Positions 35,464-44,834 of a stretch of DNA of 64,000 nucleotides are shown piece after piece. Where the stretch lies: the NCBI RefSeq assembly GCF_001704295.1, contig NZ_CP012334.1:4724084-4788083 (forward strand), written 5' to 3'. Below the pieces are notes generated by a model. It was not told where the DNA came from and ran no database searches. It saw only the letters and a program-made list of their open reading frames with translations. The DNA comes from Bordetella sp. H567 (GTDB lineage Bacteria > Pseudomonadota > Gammaproteobacteria > Burkholderiales > Burkholderiaceae_B). Made by a program: the position numbers and the translations under genes. Each line of letters opens with the position of its first letter. Position 1 is the stretch's first letter.

Positions 35464-36246
35464 CTACATCGCGGACAAGCCGCCATCCACCATCAAGGTC
35501 GTACCGGTGATGTACGAGGCCTCGTCGCTCGCCAGCCACAGGATGGGCCAGGCGATCTCGCGCGGCTCGGCCCAGCGGCCCAGCAGCGAGGTGTCCTGGC
35601 GCTGCGTCTTCAGCACCTGGACGCTCTTGCCGGCCGCCTGCGCGCGGCCGATATGGAAATCCGTCAGCGTCGACCCCGGGCACACCGCGTTGGCGCGTAT
35701 GCCATGGGCGGTTTCCTCGAAGGCCAGCGTGCGCGTCATCGCCAGCATGCCCGCCTTGGTGGCGTCGTACAGCGCCATGCCCTTGCGCCCGGTTTCCGCA
35801 TAGCAGGACGACACGTTGACGATGGCGCCCTTGCCCGAGCGCCGCAGCGCCGGCAGCGCGGCCTTGCAGTAGTTGGACGTGCCGATCAAATTCACCGACA
35901 CCACCGCGTGCCACTCTTCGGGCGTCACATCCGCGAGCGCGGAGTAGTTGCGCATCGCCGCATTGTTCACCAGGATGTCCAGCCCGCCGTGGCTGCGCAG
36001 CGCAGCCTCCACGGCCGCCGCGGCGCGGGCGGCATCCGACACGTCCGCGCAGAAGGTGGCGACACGCGCGCCGGGCTGCTCGCGCGCGATGGCCTGGGCG
36101 GTGCGCGACAGCGCTTCTTCGCTGGCGTCGACCAGCATGACGGAGGCGCCCTCCGTGCAGAACAGCGCCGCGGCGGCCGCGCCTATGCCGCCGCCCCCGC
36201 CCGTGATCAGGGCGGACTTGCCCGATAGCCTGGCTTTTCCTTGCAT
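35464..36246 (-). CDS. SDR family oxidoreductase, possible cis-dihydrodiol dehydrogenase
   Basis: A 260-residue classical short-chain dehydrogenase: ALITGGGGGIGAAAAALF (cofactor loop, residues 13-30), NNAA (94-97), S146/S147, Y160 and K164 (YDATK). Its place between a Bug gene and a PDR reductase in a Rieske operon suggests it oxidises the cis-dihydrodiol made by the oxygenase. That differs from the Gfo/Idh-type dehydrogenase used in the phthalate operon downstream on the same strand. The substrate remains unknown. Confidence 0.85.
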   Translation of the reverse strand: MQGKARLSGKSALITGGGGGIGAAAAALFCTEGASVMLVDASEEALSRTAQAIAREQPGARVATFCADVSDAARAAAAVEAALRSHGGLDILVNNAAMRNYSALADVTPEEWHAVVSVNLIGTSNYCKAALPALRRSGKGAIVNVSSCYAETGRKGMALYDATKAGMLAMTRTLAFEETAHGIRANAVCPGSTLTDFHIGRAQAAGKSVQVLKTQRQDTSLLGRWAEPREIAWPILWLASDEASYITGTTLMVDGGLSAM

Positions 36247-36312
36247 GGATGATTCCCGTAATGCGCGCCACGGCCGCGATGCGCGACCATGCGTGCGCCT
36301 AGCGTGTTGAGG

Positions 36313-37287
36313 TCAGTTGCCCTTGATATCGGCGGTCTTGATCACCTTGGCCCAGCGTTCGGCGTCCACCTTGATCCAATCGGAAAACTCGCGCGGCGTG
36401 CTGGCCACCACCTCGAATTCCATGTCTTCCAGCTGCTTGCGCACCTTGGGCGATTTCAGGATCCGCACCATTTCGGTATTGAGACGGTCCATGATGGGTT
36501 GCGGCGTGCCCGCGGGCGCCAGGAAGCCGATCCATGACGTGGCGTCGAAGCCGGGATAGCCGCTCTCGGCGACGGTGGGCACGTCCGGGGTGGACGGAAA
36601 GCGTTTCAGGCCCGACGATGCGATCAGGCGCGCGCGCCCGTCCTTGGCGTAGTCCTGTATGTTGCCGGGGACCAGGAAGGCGGCGTCGACCTGGCCGCCG
36701 ATCAGGTCCACCACGGCCGGGCCGGCGCCGCGGTACGGCACGTGGGTCAGGTCGATATGGGCGGCCTGCTTCAGCATTTCCATCGTCAGGTGCGAGGAAC
36801 TCCCCACCGACACGGACGCATAGCTCATGCGATGGCTCTTGGCGTAGTCGACGAACTGCGCCAGCGTCTTGACGGGCACCTTGGGGTTGACCACCAGGTA
36901 TTGCGACGCCTTCACCGCCAGGGTGATGGGCGCCAGGTCCTTGACGGGGTCGTAAGGCGTCTGCGGCAGCAGCGTGGGATTGATGGTGATGGGACCGTTG
37001 TAGCCCACCAGCAGCGTATACCCGTCCGGCGCGGACTTGACCACGTCCATCGTGCCGATCAGGCCGCCGCCCCCGCCTTTGTTTTCCACCACGACAGGCT
37101 GTCCCAGCGCGGCGCCCAGCTCCGGGGCGACCAACCGCGCCAGCACATCGTTGGTGCTGCCCACGATGGGGACGACGATGCGTATGGGCTTGACGGGCTT
37201 CCAGTCGTCCGCCTGGGCGGCCGAAAACGTACAGCATGCCGCCAGCGCGGCAGCCATCAATACCGCGCGCCGCTTGTTCCTGATCAT
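36313..37287 (-). CDS. Bug/TctC family periplasmic substrate-binding protein
   Basis: The ATG at 37287 gives 324 residues; the frame opens upstream but without family character. MIRNKRRAVLMAAALAACCT begins a Sec signal peptide ending near AAQA. The mature part has the Bug signatures IRIVVPIVGSTNDVLARLVA, VVVENKGGGGGLIGTMDVVK and HVPYRGAGPAVVDLIGGQVD. It sits between the Rieske oxygenase and SDR genes, so it probably binds the aromatic acid attacked by that oxygenase; it would need TctAB encoded elsewhere. Confidence 0.92.
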   Translation of the reverse strand: MIRNKRRAVLMAAALAACCTFSAAQADDWKPVKPIRIVVPIVGSTNDVLARLVAPELGAALGQPVVVENKGGGGGLIGTMDVVKSAPDGYTLLVGYNGPITINPTLLPQTPYDPVKDLAPITLAVKASQYLVVNPKVPVKTLAQFVDYAKSHRMSYASVSVGSSSHLTMEMLKQAAHIDLTHVPYRGAGPAVVDLIGGQVDAAFLVPGNIQDYAKDGRARLIASSGLKRFPSTPDVPTVAESGYPGFDATSWIGFLAPAGTPQPIMDRLNTEMVRILKSPKVRKQLEDMEFEVVASTPREFSDWIKVDAERWAKVIKTADIKGN

Positions 37288-37325
37288 GGGTTTCTCCTTT
37301 GGTGGTGGTGCTGTTCTGCGTTGTG

Positions 37326-38615
37326 TTAGATGGAATACACCTTCTGGTCCTTGGCATCGGCCAGGTGGACCACCGCCCATTCCTGGGGCTTCTGGTCGCG
37401 CGGCAGCAATACGCCGGCCGCGCGCACGCGCTGCTGGTCGGCGTCCAGCGCCGGCGGGTCGTTATCGGTGCGCAGGGAGGTCGCGGCTTCGAAAAGCATG
37501 CGCCGCGCCATCACGATGGCCCGATCGGTCGGCAGCAGCTTTTCGCTGGCATGGTCCTGGATGGGCCCCATGCTTTCCTGCAGCGAGGCGTCCTGCATGG
37601 CGAAGCCGAACACGCCCGAGTAGGCGCGCTTTTCCTTCTGCGCCTGGCGATCGATCAGGTAATCGTTGTCCTTGTTGGCCTTGGGACGGAACGCGCCTCC
37701 CGGGACATTGGTGCCCGGTTCGTATTCGCAGTGAACGCCCTTGCCCTCGTTCAGGTCGCGCAGTTCCTCTTCGTTCAGCGGCCGGTCGACGCGGAAATTG
37801 ATGCTCCAGGCCCAGCAGTTGTGGTCGTCGATAGGCACCCAGACGTGGCCGCCCAGGGCGTGGTCACCGAACGGGGGAATCAGCGTGAACCACGGGAACA
37901 GCCATTGCGTCACGCGCCAGTAGTAGGAATCGGGCTCGCCGTTGCGGCGCCCGAACAGCGTCAACCCAAAAGGCGTTTTTTCGATTTCGAAGATGACGTT
38001 GCCGTCCGCCTTGATGTAGTCCAGGGCCTTGGTGCCCTGATGCAAGGGATCCTGGTCCACTTCGTAGCGGTGCACGTAGGAAACGTGGCTGGTATCGATC
38101 CCGCCTTCCATGGCCTGCAGGTAGTTGCATTCCTGCAGCCGCTTCGAGACGAACACATGGCTGGCCGGCAGCGTGCACCATTCGACGTCCGGCAGCGCCG
38201 GCTTCCTGTCCTTGGGACCCATGTAGGCCCACACCATGCCGGCCATCTCCACACAGGGGTAAGCGGTAATACCCATGTGCTTGCACGCCTGCGGCGCGGA
38301 AGGCACGTCGACGCAATTGCCGTCGCGGTCGAACTTCAGGCCGTGGTAGGAGCAGCGAATGCCGTTTTCCTCGTTGCGCCCGAAGTACAGCGACACGCCG
38401 CGATGCGAGCAGAACTCGCTGATCAGCGCGGCCTTGCCCTCGGTATCGCGGAAGGCCAGCAATTTCTCTCCCATGATCTGCACCCGCACCGGCGGGCAGT
38501 CGGGCTCGGCGATCTCGCTGGCCAGCAGCACCGGCACCCAATAGCGGCGAAGCAGATTGCCCATCGGCGTGCCGGGCCCGGTCCGCACCAGGGTTTCGGC
38601 CATGTTCTTGTCCAT
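37326..38615 (-). CDS. Rieske-type aromatic-ring oxygenase, alpha subunit (phthalate-4,5-dioxygenase-like)
   Basis: From ATG 38615 (GGAGG upstream), 429 residues. The Rieske centre is C69, H71, C88 and H91 (C-x-H-x16-C-x2-H); the mononuclear iron ligands are D174/H177/H182 within GGIDTSHVSYVH. The N-terminus (TGPGTPMGNLLRRYWVPVLL) places it in the alpha-only group with phthalate 4,5-dioxygenase rather than in alpha-beta dioxygenases. It is first in the operon with Bug, SDR and PDR reductase genes and divergent from an IclR gene. Its substrate is probably an aromatic carboxylate other than, or in addition to, phthalate. Confidence 0.9.
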   Translation of the reverse strand: MDKNMAETLVRTGPGTPMGNLLRRYWVPVLLASEIAEPDCPPVRVQIMGEKLLAFRDTEGKAALISEFCSHRGVSLYFGRNEENGIRCSYHGLKFDRDGNCVDVPSAPQACKHMGITAYPCVEMAGMVWAYMGPKDRKPALPDVEWCTLPASHVFVSKRLQECNYLQAMEGGIDTSHVSYVHRYEVDQDPLHQGTKALDYIKADGNVIFEIEKTPFGLTLFGRRNGEPDSYYWRVTQWLFPWFTLIPPFGDHALGGHVWVPIDDHNCWAWSINFRVDRPLNEEELRDLNEGKGVHCEYEPGTNVPGGAFRPKANKDNDYLIDRQAQKEKRAYSGVFGFAMQDASLQESMGPIQDHASEKLLPTDRAIVMARRMLFEAATSLRTDNDPPALDADQQRVRAAGVLLPRDQKPQEWAVVHLADAKDQKVYSI

Positions 38616-38656
38616 GCGTTTCCTCCATTCGCGCGCTTCGAGCGCGGCGTGATGCT

Positions 38657-38693
38657 TGTCCGTCTGATAATACCGTAGTCCATTATACGGACA
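38657..38693. promoter_or_regulatory. Nested inverted repeats, probable IclR operator
   Basis: TGTCCGT (38657-38663) and ACGGACA (38687-38693) are perfect 7-bp arms 23 bp apart; inside them ATAAT and ATTAT form a second dyad. The site lies in the 148-bp gap between the divergent Rieske and IclR genes, where it could control both. Confidence 0.55.
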
Positions 38694-38763
38694 CGAATCC
38701 GACAGGGTCAACCGGCTTTTGAATACAATCCGCCCAACGAAACAGAGCGGATAGCGACCACGA

Positions 38764-39522
38764 ATGGAAAACGACAAGCGCCAGGAAGGTGTCCGCGCGG
38801 TGGACCGAGCGCTGGACATACTGCTGGCCTTCCGGCCGGGAGACGACGGGCTGACGGCCGCCGAGCTGCTCAAGCGCGTGGACCTGAGCCGGCCCACGCT
38901 GTACCGGCTGTTGGCCACGCTGGAGCACAACGGCTTCCTGGTCTCGTCCGGCGATCCGCAGCAGTTCCGCCTGGGCAGCTCCGTGGCGCGCCTGGCGCAC
39001 GTCTGGACATCCAGCCACAACATCGCCGATATCGCTTATCCGTCGCTGCAGCGGCTCTGGGAGGGCACCGGCGAAACCGTGGCCCTGTTCGTGCGCGAAG
39101 GGATCTATCGCGTATGCGTTTCCGAACTCGCCAGCGCGCAGCCCCTGAGCTTTCGCCGCGGCGTGGGGTATCGGGAAAAGCTGGTGTTGGGCGCGAGCGG
39201 ACGCACCATCCTGGCCCGCATGAACCTGACGGAAAAAGAATTGAAGGCTTATGCGGCCGATACGAAGGTGGACACCGCGGCCTACATGGCTGAACTGGAA
39301 CGCGTGCGCAAGCAAGGCTATGCCACCAGCCGGCACGAATTGATCGAGGGCGCCGTCGCGGTGGCCGCGCCCTACTTCAACGGCGCCGACCTGGTGGTGG
39401 GGTCGCTATGCATCTTCGGGCCCAGCGTGCGCATGACGGCCGAGCGCGTCAAGGCCTGCGGGGCGATGCTGCTGCAGGAAGCAACGGTGCTGTCGCGCGC
39501 CTTGGGACAACAGCAGGCCTGA
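38764..39522 (+). CDS. IclR family transcriptional regulator
   Basis: A 252-residue protein with an N-terminal winged HTH at about residues 10-65 (GLTAAELLKRVDLSRPTLYR) and an IclR effector domain containing the hallmark GASGRTILARMNL and GYATSRHELIEGAVAVAAPY. IclR proteins often control aromatic acid catabolism (PcaU, PobR, PcaR). Divergent from the Rieske operon, it is the likely regulator of that operon, responding to its substrate or product. Confidence 0.92.
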   Translation: MENDKRQEGVRAVDRALDILLAFRPGDDGLTAAELLKRVDLSRPTLYRLLATLEHNGFLVSSGDPQQFRLGSSVARLAHVWTSSHNIADIAYPSLQRLWEGTGETVALFVREGIYRVCVSELASAQPLSFRRGVGYREKLVLGASGRTILARMNLTEKELKAYAADTKVDTAAYMAELERVRKQGYATSRHELIEGAVAVAAPYFNGADLVVGSLCIFGPSVRMTAERVKACGAMLLQEATVLSRALGQQQA

Positions 39523-39564
39523 TCGGCGCGGGCCTGCACGGCCCACGCAAACCGGTTGCGGCGG

Positions 39565-40110
39565 TCAGGCCGCCTCGTTGATGCGGCGCGACAGCTCGCG
39601 CGTGGAAGGCACGCGCCGTTCGGCATTCTCGGCGGACGTTTCGTCGTCGGCCATATTGGCGATGATGGTCAGCAGCACCTTGCGCGCCACCTTGATTTCG
39701 GCGTCGGTCAGGCCGCGCGTGCCGATCGCGTTGACTTCCTCCGCCAACGGCACCAGCTTTTTCTTCAGGGCGCGGCCGTTGCGGGTCAGGAAGACATGGA
39801 TGTTCTTGTTGTTGCCGGGCAGATGCCTGCGTTCGACATAGCCCAGCGATTCCATGGCCTTGATCGCTGAGAACGTGGTGGGCTCCATGACGCCAGCCAG
39901 TTCGCTGAGTTCGCGCTGGGTCTGGCCATCCTGCTCCCACAATATCCGCAGGAAAGCCCAATGCCCGAACGAAACGTTGTAGTCGACCAGCCGCATCTGC
40001 AACCCGCGCACCAGGGCGCGCGTCGCGTCCTTGATGAGGTGGGCCAGGCGGTCGTCCGGCACTGCCTCGCGCCAGTGATCCAGCAGCTTGCGTGTTTCTT
40101 TTGAAGTCAT
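39565..40110 (-). CDS. MarR family transcriptional regulator of the phthalate operon
   Basis: A 181-residue MarR protein: winged HTH at about residues 60-125 (TQRELSELAGVMEPTTFSAI, then the wing RRHLPGNNKNIHVFLT). It follows the Pht4-like gene by 135 bp on the same strand and is the last gene of the phthalate-type operon, so it probably represses that operon and is released by phthalate or an intermediate. The C-terminal extension (about 20 residues, Glu/Arg-rich) is unusual but not diagnostic. Confidence 0.88.
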   Translation of the reverse strand: MTSKETRKLLDHWREAVPDDRLAHLIKDATRALVRGLQMRLVDYNVSFGHWAFLRILWEQDGQTQRELSELAGVMEPTTFSAIKAMESLGYVERRHLPGNNKNIHVFLTRNGRALKKKLVPLAEEVNAIGTRGLTDAEIKVARKVLLTIIANMADDETSAENAERRVPSTRELSRRINEAA

Positions 40111-40245
40111 CGGCGAGTGAACGGCGTATCGCGAAGTCGCAGAAGATCATACCGCAACTGTGCTGGCCTTCCGGCCGCGCAGGGCAGCCGATACCGTCTT
40201 GCGGTACAGGCGCGCATCGCGGCTTGGCGAAGGCCCGGCATCGCG

Positions 40246-41433
40246 TCACACCTGGTGATGCAGCGGCACGTCCGTCCCATCGCGCGCGGACGCGAGCATC
40301 GCCAGGCAGATCTCCAGCGTCGCCTTCGCCCATCGTCCATCGTGCAGGGGCGGCCGGCCAAGATGGACGGCATCGAGAAGTTCGTCTATCACCTCATGGC
40401 GCGGCGCCGCGGACTCGGGCAGCGGCCGGGTCTCGCGCCGCGCGTCGCCGTACACACGGATGCCGCCGGACATGGGCCGCAAATCCGCCCGTTCGCAGGA
40501 AACGACGATCGAGCCGAAGTGCTGGTGCGATAGCGGTGCCGATGCGCTGCCCGGCGAAGGCGGCGCATACAGCGCGCCGCCGTAGGTGCCGGCCACCTTG
40601 AGCCGCGCTTCGTCCTGCGGCGATTCCAGCGTTGCCAGTTTACGGCGCGCCGCGCCATAGTCCTGCGGGTCTTTCGCGCCACCCATCTCGCCGACCCAGT
40701 CCATCCACTCGTCCGAATCGAAGTGGGCGTAGCCGTTGTAGTTCAGCGACGCATACGCGCCGGATTCGAACCACAGCAGTGCGCTGTACGCGCCCTCGGT
40801 GGGCCGTTGGGGATGCCAATTACCCAAGGCGCTGCGCAGCCGCACGGGACGCGCCCCGGCCAGCATGCGGACGATATCGACCTGATGCGCGGCCTGGCTG
40901 AACACCGCGCCCCCGCCTTCGGCGGTGGACAGCTCTTCCGGCCGGCGCGGCCGGAACAGGTAGTCGGTGTAGTTCAGCGCGTGGATCATCTTCACCGCGC
41001 CGAACTCGCCGCTGGCGATAAGCTCGCGCGTTTTCAGGTATGGGGTGTCGAAGCTGTGGCAGTGTCCGATCACCATGCTGACGCCCGCGGCACGGCAGGC
41101 CTGGATCATGGCGTCGCACTCGGCCAGGCTCAGCGCCATGGGTTTTTCCACCAGCACGTGCTTGCCATGCGCGGCGGCGATGCGCGTATGTTCCGCGTGG
41201 AATTGATGCGGGCTGGCGATATAGACAACCTGTACCTCCGGGTTGCGCGCCAGGGCCTCGATATCCGCATAGGCGGGCCCGCCGAAATCGCGCTGGAATT
41301 GCTCGCGCGCGGTGGCGCGGGTGTCGCATGCCGCCACCAGGCGCACGCGCGGATCGCCCAGGAACGTGGGCAGCATCACCGAAAATGCCCGGCCCAACCC
41401 GGCCACGCCGATGCGAAGTATGGAAGTGTCCAT
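40246..41433 (-). CDS. pht4: Gfo/Idh/MocA dehydrogenase, probable cis-4,5-dihydrodiol phthalate dehydrogenase (Pht4/OphB type)
   Basis: From ATG 41433, 395 residues. The NAD(P)-binding domain has [20 protein letters not shown] and the family EKP motif in [10 protein letters not shown]; the C-terminal half is the Gfo/Idh sheet domain. Pht4 of Pseudomonas, which oxidises cis-4,5-dihydro-4,5-dihydroxyphthalate to 4,5-dihydroxyphthalate, belongs to this family. The position 7 nt after a PDR reductase and near a Rieske oxygenase and 4,5-dihydroxyphthalate decarboxylase makes this assignment strong by context; sequence alone would not fix the substrate. Confidence 0.85.
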   Translation of the reverse strand: MDTSILRIGVAGLGRAFSVMLPTFLGDPRVRLVAACDTRATAREQFQRDFGGPAYADIEALARNPEVQVVYIASPHQFHAEHTRIAAAHGKHVLVEKPMALSLAECDAMIQACRAAGVSMVIGHCHSFDTPYLKTRELIASGEFGAVKMIHALNYTDYLFRPRRPEELSTAEGGGAVFSQAAHQVDIVRMLAGARPVRLRSALGNWHPQRPTEGAYSALLWFESGAYASLNYNGYAHFDSDEWMDWVGEMGGAKDPQDYGAARRKLATLESPQDEARLKVAGTYGGALYAPPSPGSASAPLSHQHFGSIVVSCERADLRPMSGGIRVYGDARRETRPLPESAAPRHEVIDELLDAVHLGRPPLHDGRWAKATLEICLAMLASARDGTDVPLHHQV

Positions 41434-41440
41434 GGGCGGC

Positions 41441-42406
41441 CTATAGGTCCAGTACGAGTTTGTCGCCGACGGCACGCGATACGCACACCATGATCTGCGA
41501 TTCCTGTTCATCCGGCATGAGCACCATATCGCGATGGTCCGCCCTGCCGGTCAGCATGCGGGTACGGCACGATCCGCAGGTGCCGCTCTCGCAGGAATAG
41601 GCCACCTTGATGCCGGCCCGGCGCAGCACGGAAAGAATCGATTGGCCAACGGGCACCTCGAACTCCTTCCCGCTGCGGGCCAGTGCGACCGTGAACGGCC
41701 GATCATCGGGCTTGCGCTCGCCGCCTTCCAGGAAACTCTCGAAATGGATGCGGGCCGGCGACCAATGGCCGGACATGTCCCGCACCGCTTCCATCAGGCC
41801 GCGCGGGCCGCAACAATAGACATGCCCGCGGTTGGGTTTTTCCAGCACGGGCCACAGGTCGAAAGCGTCCGCGGGATTGCCATGATCGTGGTGGATGGTT
41901 ACCCGGGAACGCAGCTCGGGGGCACTCAGTATGTCCCGGTAGGCCGTGGTCTCGGGCGCCTGGCTCAGGTAATACAGCTTCCAGGCGGGCGCGTCCGCAT
42001 CCTGCAAGGAACGGATCATGGACAAGATGGGTGTGATCCCGATGCCCCCCGCGATGAATAGCAGGCTTCCAGGCGCATCGACCAGCGGAAAGGCGTTGTC
42101 CGGCGCCGACACCGGCAGCGTGTCGCCGGGCCTGGCTTCATCCACCAGGCTAATCGATCCGCCACGCCCCTGGTCCTCGCGCTTGACGGTGATCACATAG
42201 CGCTTGCGTTCGGAAGGATCGTTGCACAAGGAGTACTTGCGCGTTTCGCCGTTGGGCACGCGCACCTTGATGTGCGAGCCCGGCGTGAAGACCGGCAGGT
42301 CCGCGCCTTCGGGATGCACGAGCTCGAAGGCGCGTATGCCGCGCGCCGCGTCCGTGACGCTGGCGATGCGCAGCGGCATCATGGTATCGGCGGCCGGTTC
42401 ACTCAT
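41441..42406 (-). CDS. pht2: Phthalate 4,5-dioxygenase reductase component (PDR type)
   Basis: A 321-residue reductase with flavin site RKYSLCN (56-62), NAD site GGIGITP (120-126), CGPRGLM, and a C-terminal 2Fe-2S domain with C272, C277, C280 and C308. AAGGAGG precedes the ATG. It is of the same type as the reductase at 34486 but clearly different in sequence, so each oxygenase has its own. In the operon it follows the decarboxylase gene and supplies electrons from NADH to the oxygenase at 43458. Confidence 0.9.
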   Translation of the reverse strand: MSEPAADTMMPLRIASVTDAARGIRAFELVHPEGADLPVFTPGSHIKVRVPNGETRKYSLCNDPSERKRYVITVKREDQGRGGSISLVDEARPGDTLPVSAPDNAFPLVDAPGSLLFIAGGIGITPILSMIRSLQDADAPAWKLYYLSQAPETTAYRDILSAPELRSRVTIHHDHGNPADAFDLWPVLEKPNRGHVYCCGPRGLMEAVRDMSGHWSPARIHFESFLEGGERKPDDRPFTVALARSGKEFEVPVGQSILSVLRRAGIKVAYSCESGTCGSCRTRMLTGRADHRDMVLMPDEQESQIMVCVSRAVGDKLVLDL

Positions 42407-42459
42407 GGCCTGTCCTCCTTCCGGGTGGCGGCGCCGGCGCGCGTCGGCGTCCGGCTGTG

Positions 42460-43449
42460 CTACAGCTTGAACGTTTCATAGGTGCTGGGATGGAACAGTT
42501 CTTCCACCGCCATCCGGCGCGACGACAAGCCTTGTGCATGATGATGTCGCGTGAATGCCTCCAGGGTCCGCCGGCTGCTCTCGACGCCATAGGCCCAGTA
42601 GTCCTCGCCCATGGTCTCGCGCGCGGCCTTCAGCTGTTCCTCGACGAAGGGCAGCGTGACCTTGGTCGCCGATGTGTCGGACAGCTTGGCCAACGCCGCC
42701 GCCTTCGATTGTTCGAAGGCCTTCAGCAGGGTTCCGGGCAGCCAGGGATGCTTCTCGGCCAGCGTCTTGCGCAGGCCCAGCACGTGCATGATGGGAAAGA
42801 TGCCGGTGCGCTTGTAGTAATCCTTGGCCGCGGTGGTGGGATCGTCGAACAGCCAGCCGATGTCGGGGTTGTGGCGGGCCGCGCCGAAGGGCGCCCGCGG
42901 TGCCATGAAACCTTCGATTTCGCCGCGGTCCAGCATGTCCGAAATGGTCGTGTCCGCCGGCGCGTCCACCATCCTGACGTCGGCCGGAAGCTGGATCTTG
43001 ACCTTCTCCTGACGGCCCGGCTGGTCGATGCCGCCGCGCACCCACGTCACATCGGCGGGCCGCACGCCATAATCGTCTTCCAGTATCGCGCGCGCCCAGA
43101 CATTGGCGGTCAGCTGGTATTCCGGGACACCGATGCGCTTGCCCTTCAAGTCCTGCGGCGTCTTGATCCTGTCCTTGCGCACGTAGATGGAGGTATGGCG
43201 GAAGGCGCGCGACAGGAAGACCGGCAGGGCGATGTAGGGACAGTCGCCGTTCGCATGCTTGACCAGATAGCTGGAGAAGGACAACTCGCTGACGTCGAAA
43301 TCCTGGTACCGGAAGGATCGGAAGAACATTTCTTCCGGCGACAACAGGGTGAACAAGGGATCGACGCCGTCGATTTGCACCGTGCCGTCGAACAGCGGGC
43401 GATTGCGGTCATAGTCGCCGATGGAAAAGGAAAGCTGCAGCTTGGCCAT
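42460..43449 (-). CDS. pht5: 4,5-dihydroxyphthalate decarboxylase
   Basis: The ATG at 43449, with AGGAG upstream, gives 329 residues. The protein matches Pht5-type decarboxylases, which have a periplasmic-binding-protein-like fold: MAKLQLSFSIGDYDRNRPLF, RHTSIYVRKDRIKTPQDLKG and KRIGVPEYQLTANVWARAIL. It removes a carboxyl group from 4,5-dihydroxyphthalate to give protocatechuate, which the pca operon then degrades. It is third in the operon, 8 nt after the oxygenase gene. Confidence 0.9.
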   Translation of the reverse strand: MAKLQLSFSIGDYDRNRPLFDGTVQIDGVDPLFTLLSPEEMFFRSFRYQDFDVSELSFSSYLVKHANGDCPYIALPVFLSRAFRHTSIYVRKDRIKTPQDLKGKRIGVPEYQLTANVWARAILEDDYGVRPADVTWVRGGIDQPGRQEKVKIQLPADVRMVDAPADTTISDMLDRGEIEGFMAPRAPFGAARHNPDIGWLFDDPTTAAKDYYKRTGIFPIMHVLGLRKTLAEKHPWLPGTLLKAFEQSKAAALAKLSDTSATKVTLPFVEEQLKAARETMGEDYWAYGVESSRRTLEAFTRHHHAQGLSSRRMAVEELFHPSTYETFKL

Positions 43450-43457
43450 GTCGGCTC

Positions 43458-44777
43458 CTAGGCAGTGGTTTGGTAGTTGGTGTCGAGCTGCTGCGCCTGC
43501 GCATCCGGGCGGCCCACCGGCTCGGCATGGAAGTCGCGCCAATCGACGTTCTTCGGGACGATGGCCTGGAAGGCGCAGACCTCACGCGGGATGCGCTTGT
43601 CGCCCGTGCCGATGGCCACGGCTCCGTCACGGAAGTCCAGGGCGGCTTGCAGCATCTGCTTGCGGAATTCGACGATGGCCAGGTCGCTGGCGCCCAGCCT
43701 GTCGTCGGACCGGTTTGCGATCGGCCCCATCGTGACCCACATCGCGATGTCCTGGTTGGGGAATCCCTTGATGCCCGTGAAATTGCCCGCCTTCATCGCC
43801 TGGCGGTCCTGCCAGAAGCGGTTCTCGTGGTTGCGCAGCGGCCGGTATCGTTCGTCCAGGTCCCGCCCGATGCTGGCCCCCAGGAACTTGCGCCAGGTCT
43901 CGGTATCCGGCGTGCTGGCCTTTTCGCCCCAGGCAATGAAGTAGAAAGCGGTGGCGGTGTCGCTCATGGGAACGTTCACGTTGGCCACGTTGTAGAGGTT
44001 ATTGGGCGGTACCAGCACGGTGACGGGCGCGACGAACACCGTCGAGCGCACATAGTCGGTCTGCGCCGCGTTGGTGATGGGACGGCGGATGGCCGCATAG
44101 CGGAATCCGTAGTCGGTCCGGTGTACCTGCATGCGCGGCGCCTTGTCCGTGGAAGGACGCAGCCAGTTCTTTTCCGTCGCCTCGGCGCCGCCGACGCGCG
44201 CGGGAACGAAGTCGGAGGAATGCAGGCTGGAGCTGTGCGCGGAGTCGATCGCGCCTTCCAGGATCTGTGCCCAGTTGCAGGGCACCAGCACCTTGGCGAT
44301 GCTTACCTTCGTGTCCGCGTACGGCGCCCAGGGCGGGGGCATGAATTCCGGGATATCGTCCTGCGGTCCCATGTAGGCCCACACCATGCCGCCCCATTCC
44401 CGCACGGGGTAGGCCTTGTGCTTGACCTTCTGCGCCATGACGCTGGCCGCGGGCTCGGAGACCATCTCGACGACGTTGCCCTGCACGTCCATCTTCCAGC
44501 CGTGATACAGGCAGCGCAGCCCGCATTCCTCATTGCGCCCATATACCAGCGAGACGCGGCGGTGCGGGCAGTATTCGTCCATCACGCCGACGCGTCCTTC
44601 CGTATCGCGGAACACGACCAGGTCCTCGCCCAGGACCTGGGCCTTGACGGGATCGCCGTCCGGTTCGCTCACCTCCTCGCTCAGGCAGACGGCAAGCCAA
44701 TGCCGCCGCATCAGGCCGCCCATGGGCGCGTCGCCTTCGACGCGGCAAAGCAGATCGTTTTCTTCGGGTGTCAACAT
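43458..44777 (-). CDS. pht3: Phthalate 4,5-dioxygenase oxygenase component
   Basis: A 439-residue Rieske oxygenase with the Rieske centre C70, H72, C89 and H92 and mononuclear iron ligands D178, H181 and H186 (EGAIDSAHSSSLHSS). The N-terminus (LLCRVEGDAPMGGLMRRHWL) is very like the Pht3/OphA2 phthalate 4,5-dioxygenases. With the reductase at 41441 it converts phthalate to cis-4,5-dihydro-4,5-dihydroxyphthalate. It is followed by the decarboxylase gene after 8 nt and preceded by a Bug gene after 57 nt. Confidence 0.92.
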   Translation of the reverse strand: MLTPEENDLLCRVEGDAPMGGLMRRHWLAVCLSEEVSEPDGDPVKAQVLGEDLVVFRDTEGRVGVMDEYCPHRRVSLVYGRNEECGLRCLYHGWKMDVQGNVVEMVSEPAASVMAQKVKHKAYPVREWGGMVWAYMGPQDDIPEFMPPPWAPYADTKVSIAKVLVPCNWAQILEGAIDSAHSSSLHSSDFVPARVGGAEATEKNWLRPSTDKAPRMQVHRTDYGFRYAAIRRPITNAAQTDYVRSTVFVAPVTVLVPPNNLYNVANVNVPMSDTATAFYFIAWGEKASTPDTETWRKFLGASIGRDLDERYRPLRNHENRFWQDRQAMKAGNFTGIKGFPNQDIAMWVTMGPIANRSDDRLGASDLAIVEFRKQMLQAALDFRDGAVAIGTGDKRIPREVCAFQAIVPKNVDWRDFHAEPVGRPDAQAQQLDTNYQTTA

Positions 44778-44834
44778 ACGTGCTCCTGTTCGTGATCGCG
44801 TGTACGGGCCGCGCGGGGCCGCCCGTTCGCGCCC

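Noticed and set aside
33251-36271. A 1006-codon open frame on the minus strand
   Set aside because: It runs antisense to pcaL and out of frame through the reductase and SDR genes, both of which have complete motifs; its Arg/Gly/His-rich content is typical of a high-GC shadow frame.
37299-38678. A 459-codon plus-strand frame
   Set aside because: It is antisense to the Rieske oxygenase, whose metal ligands are complete.
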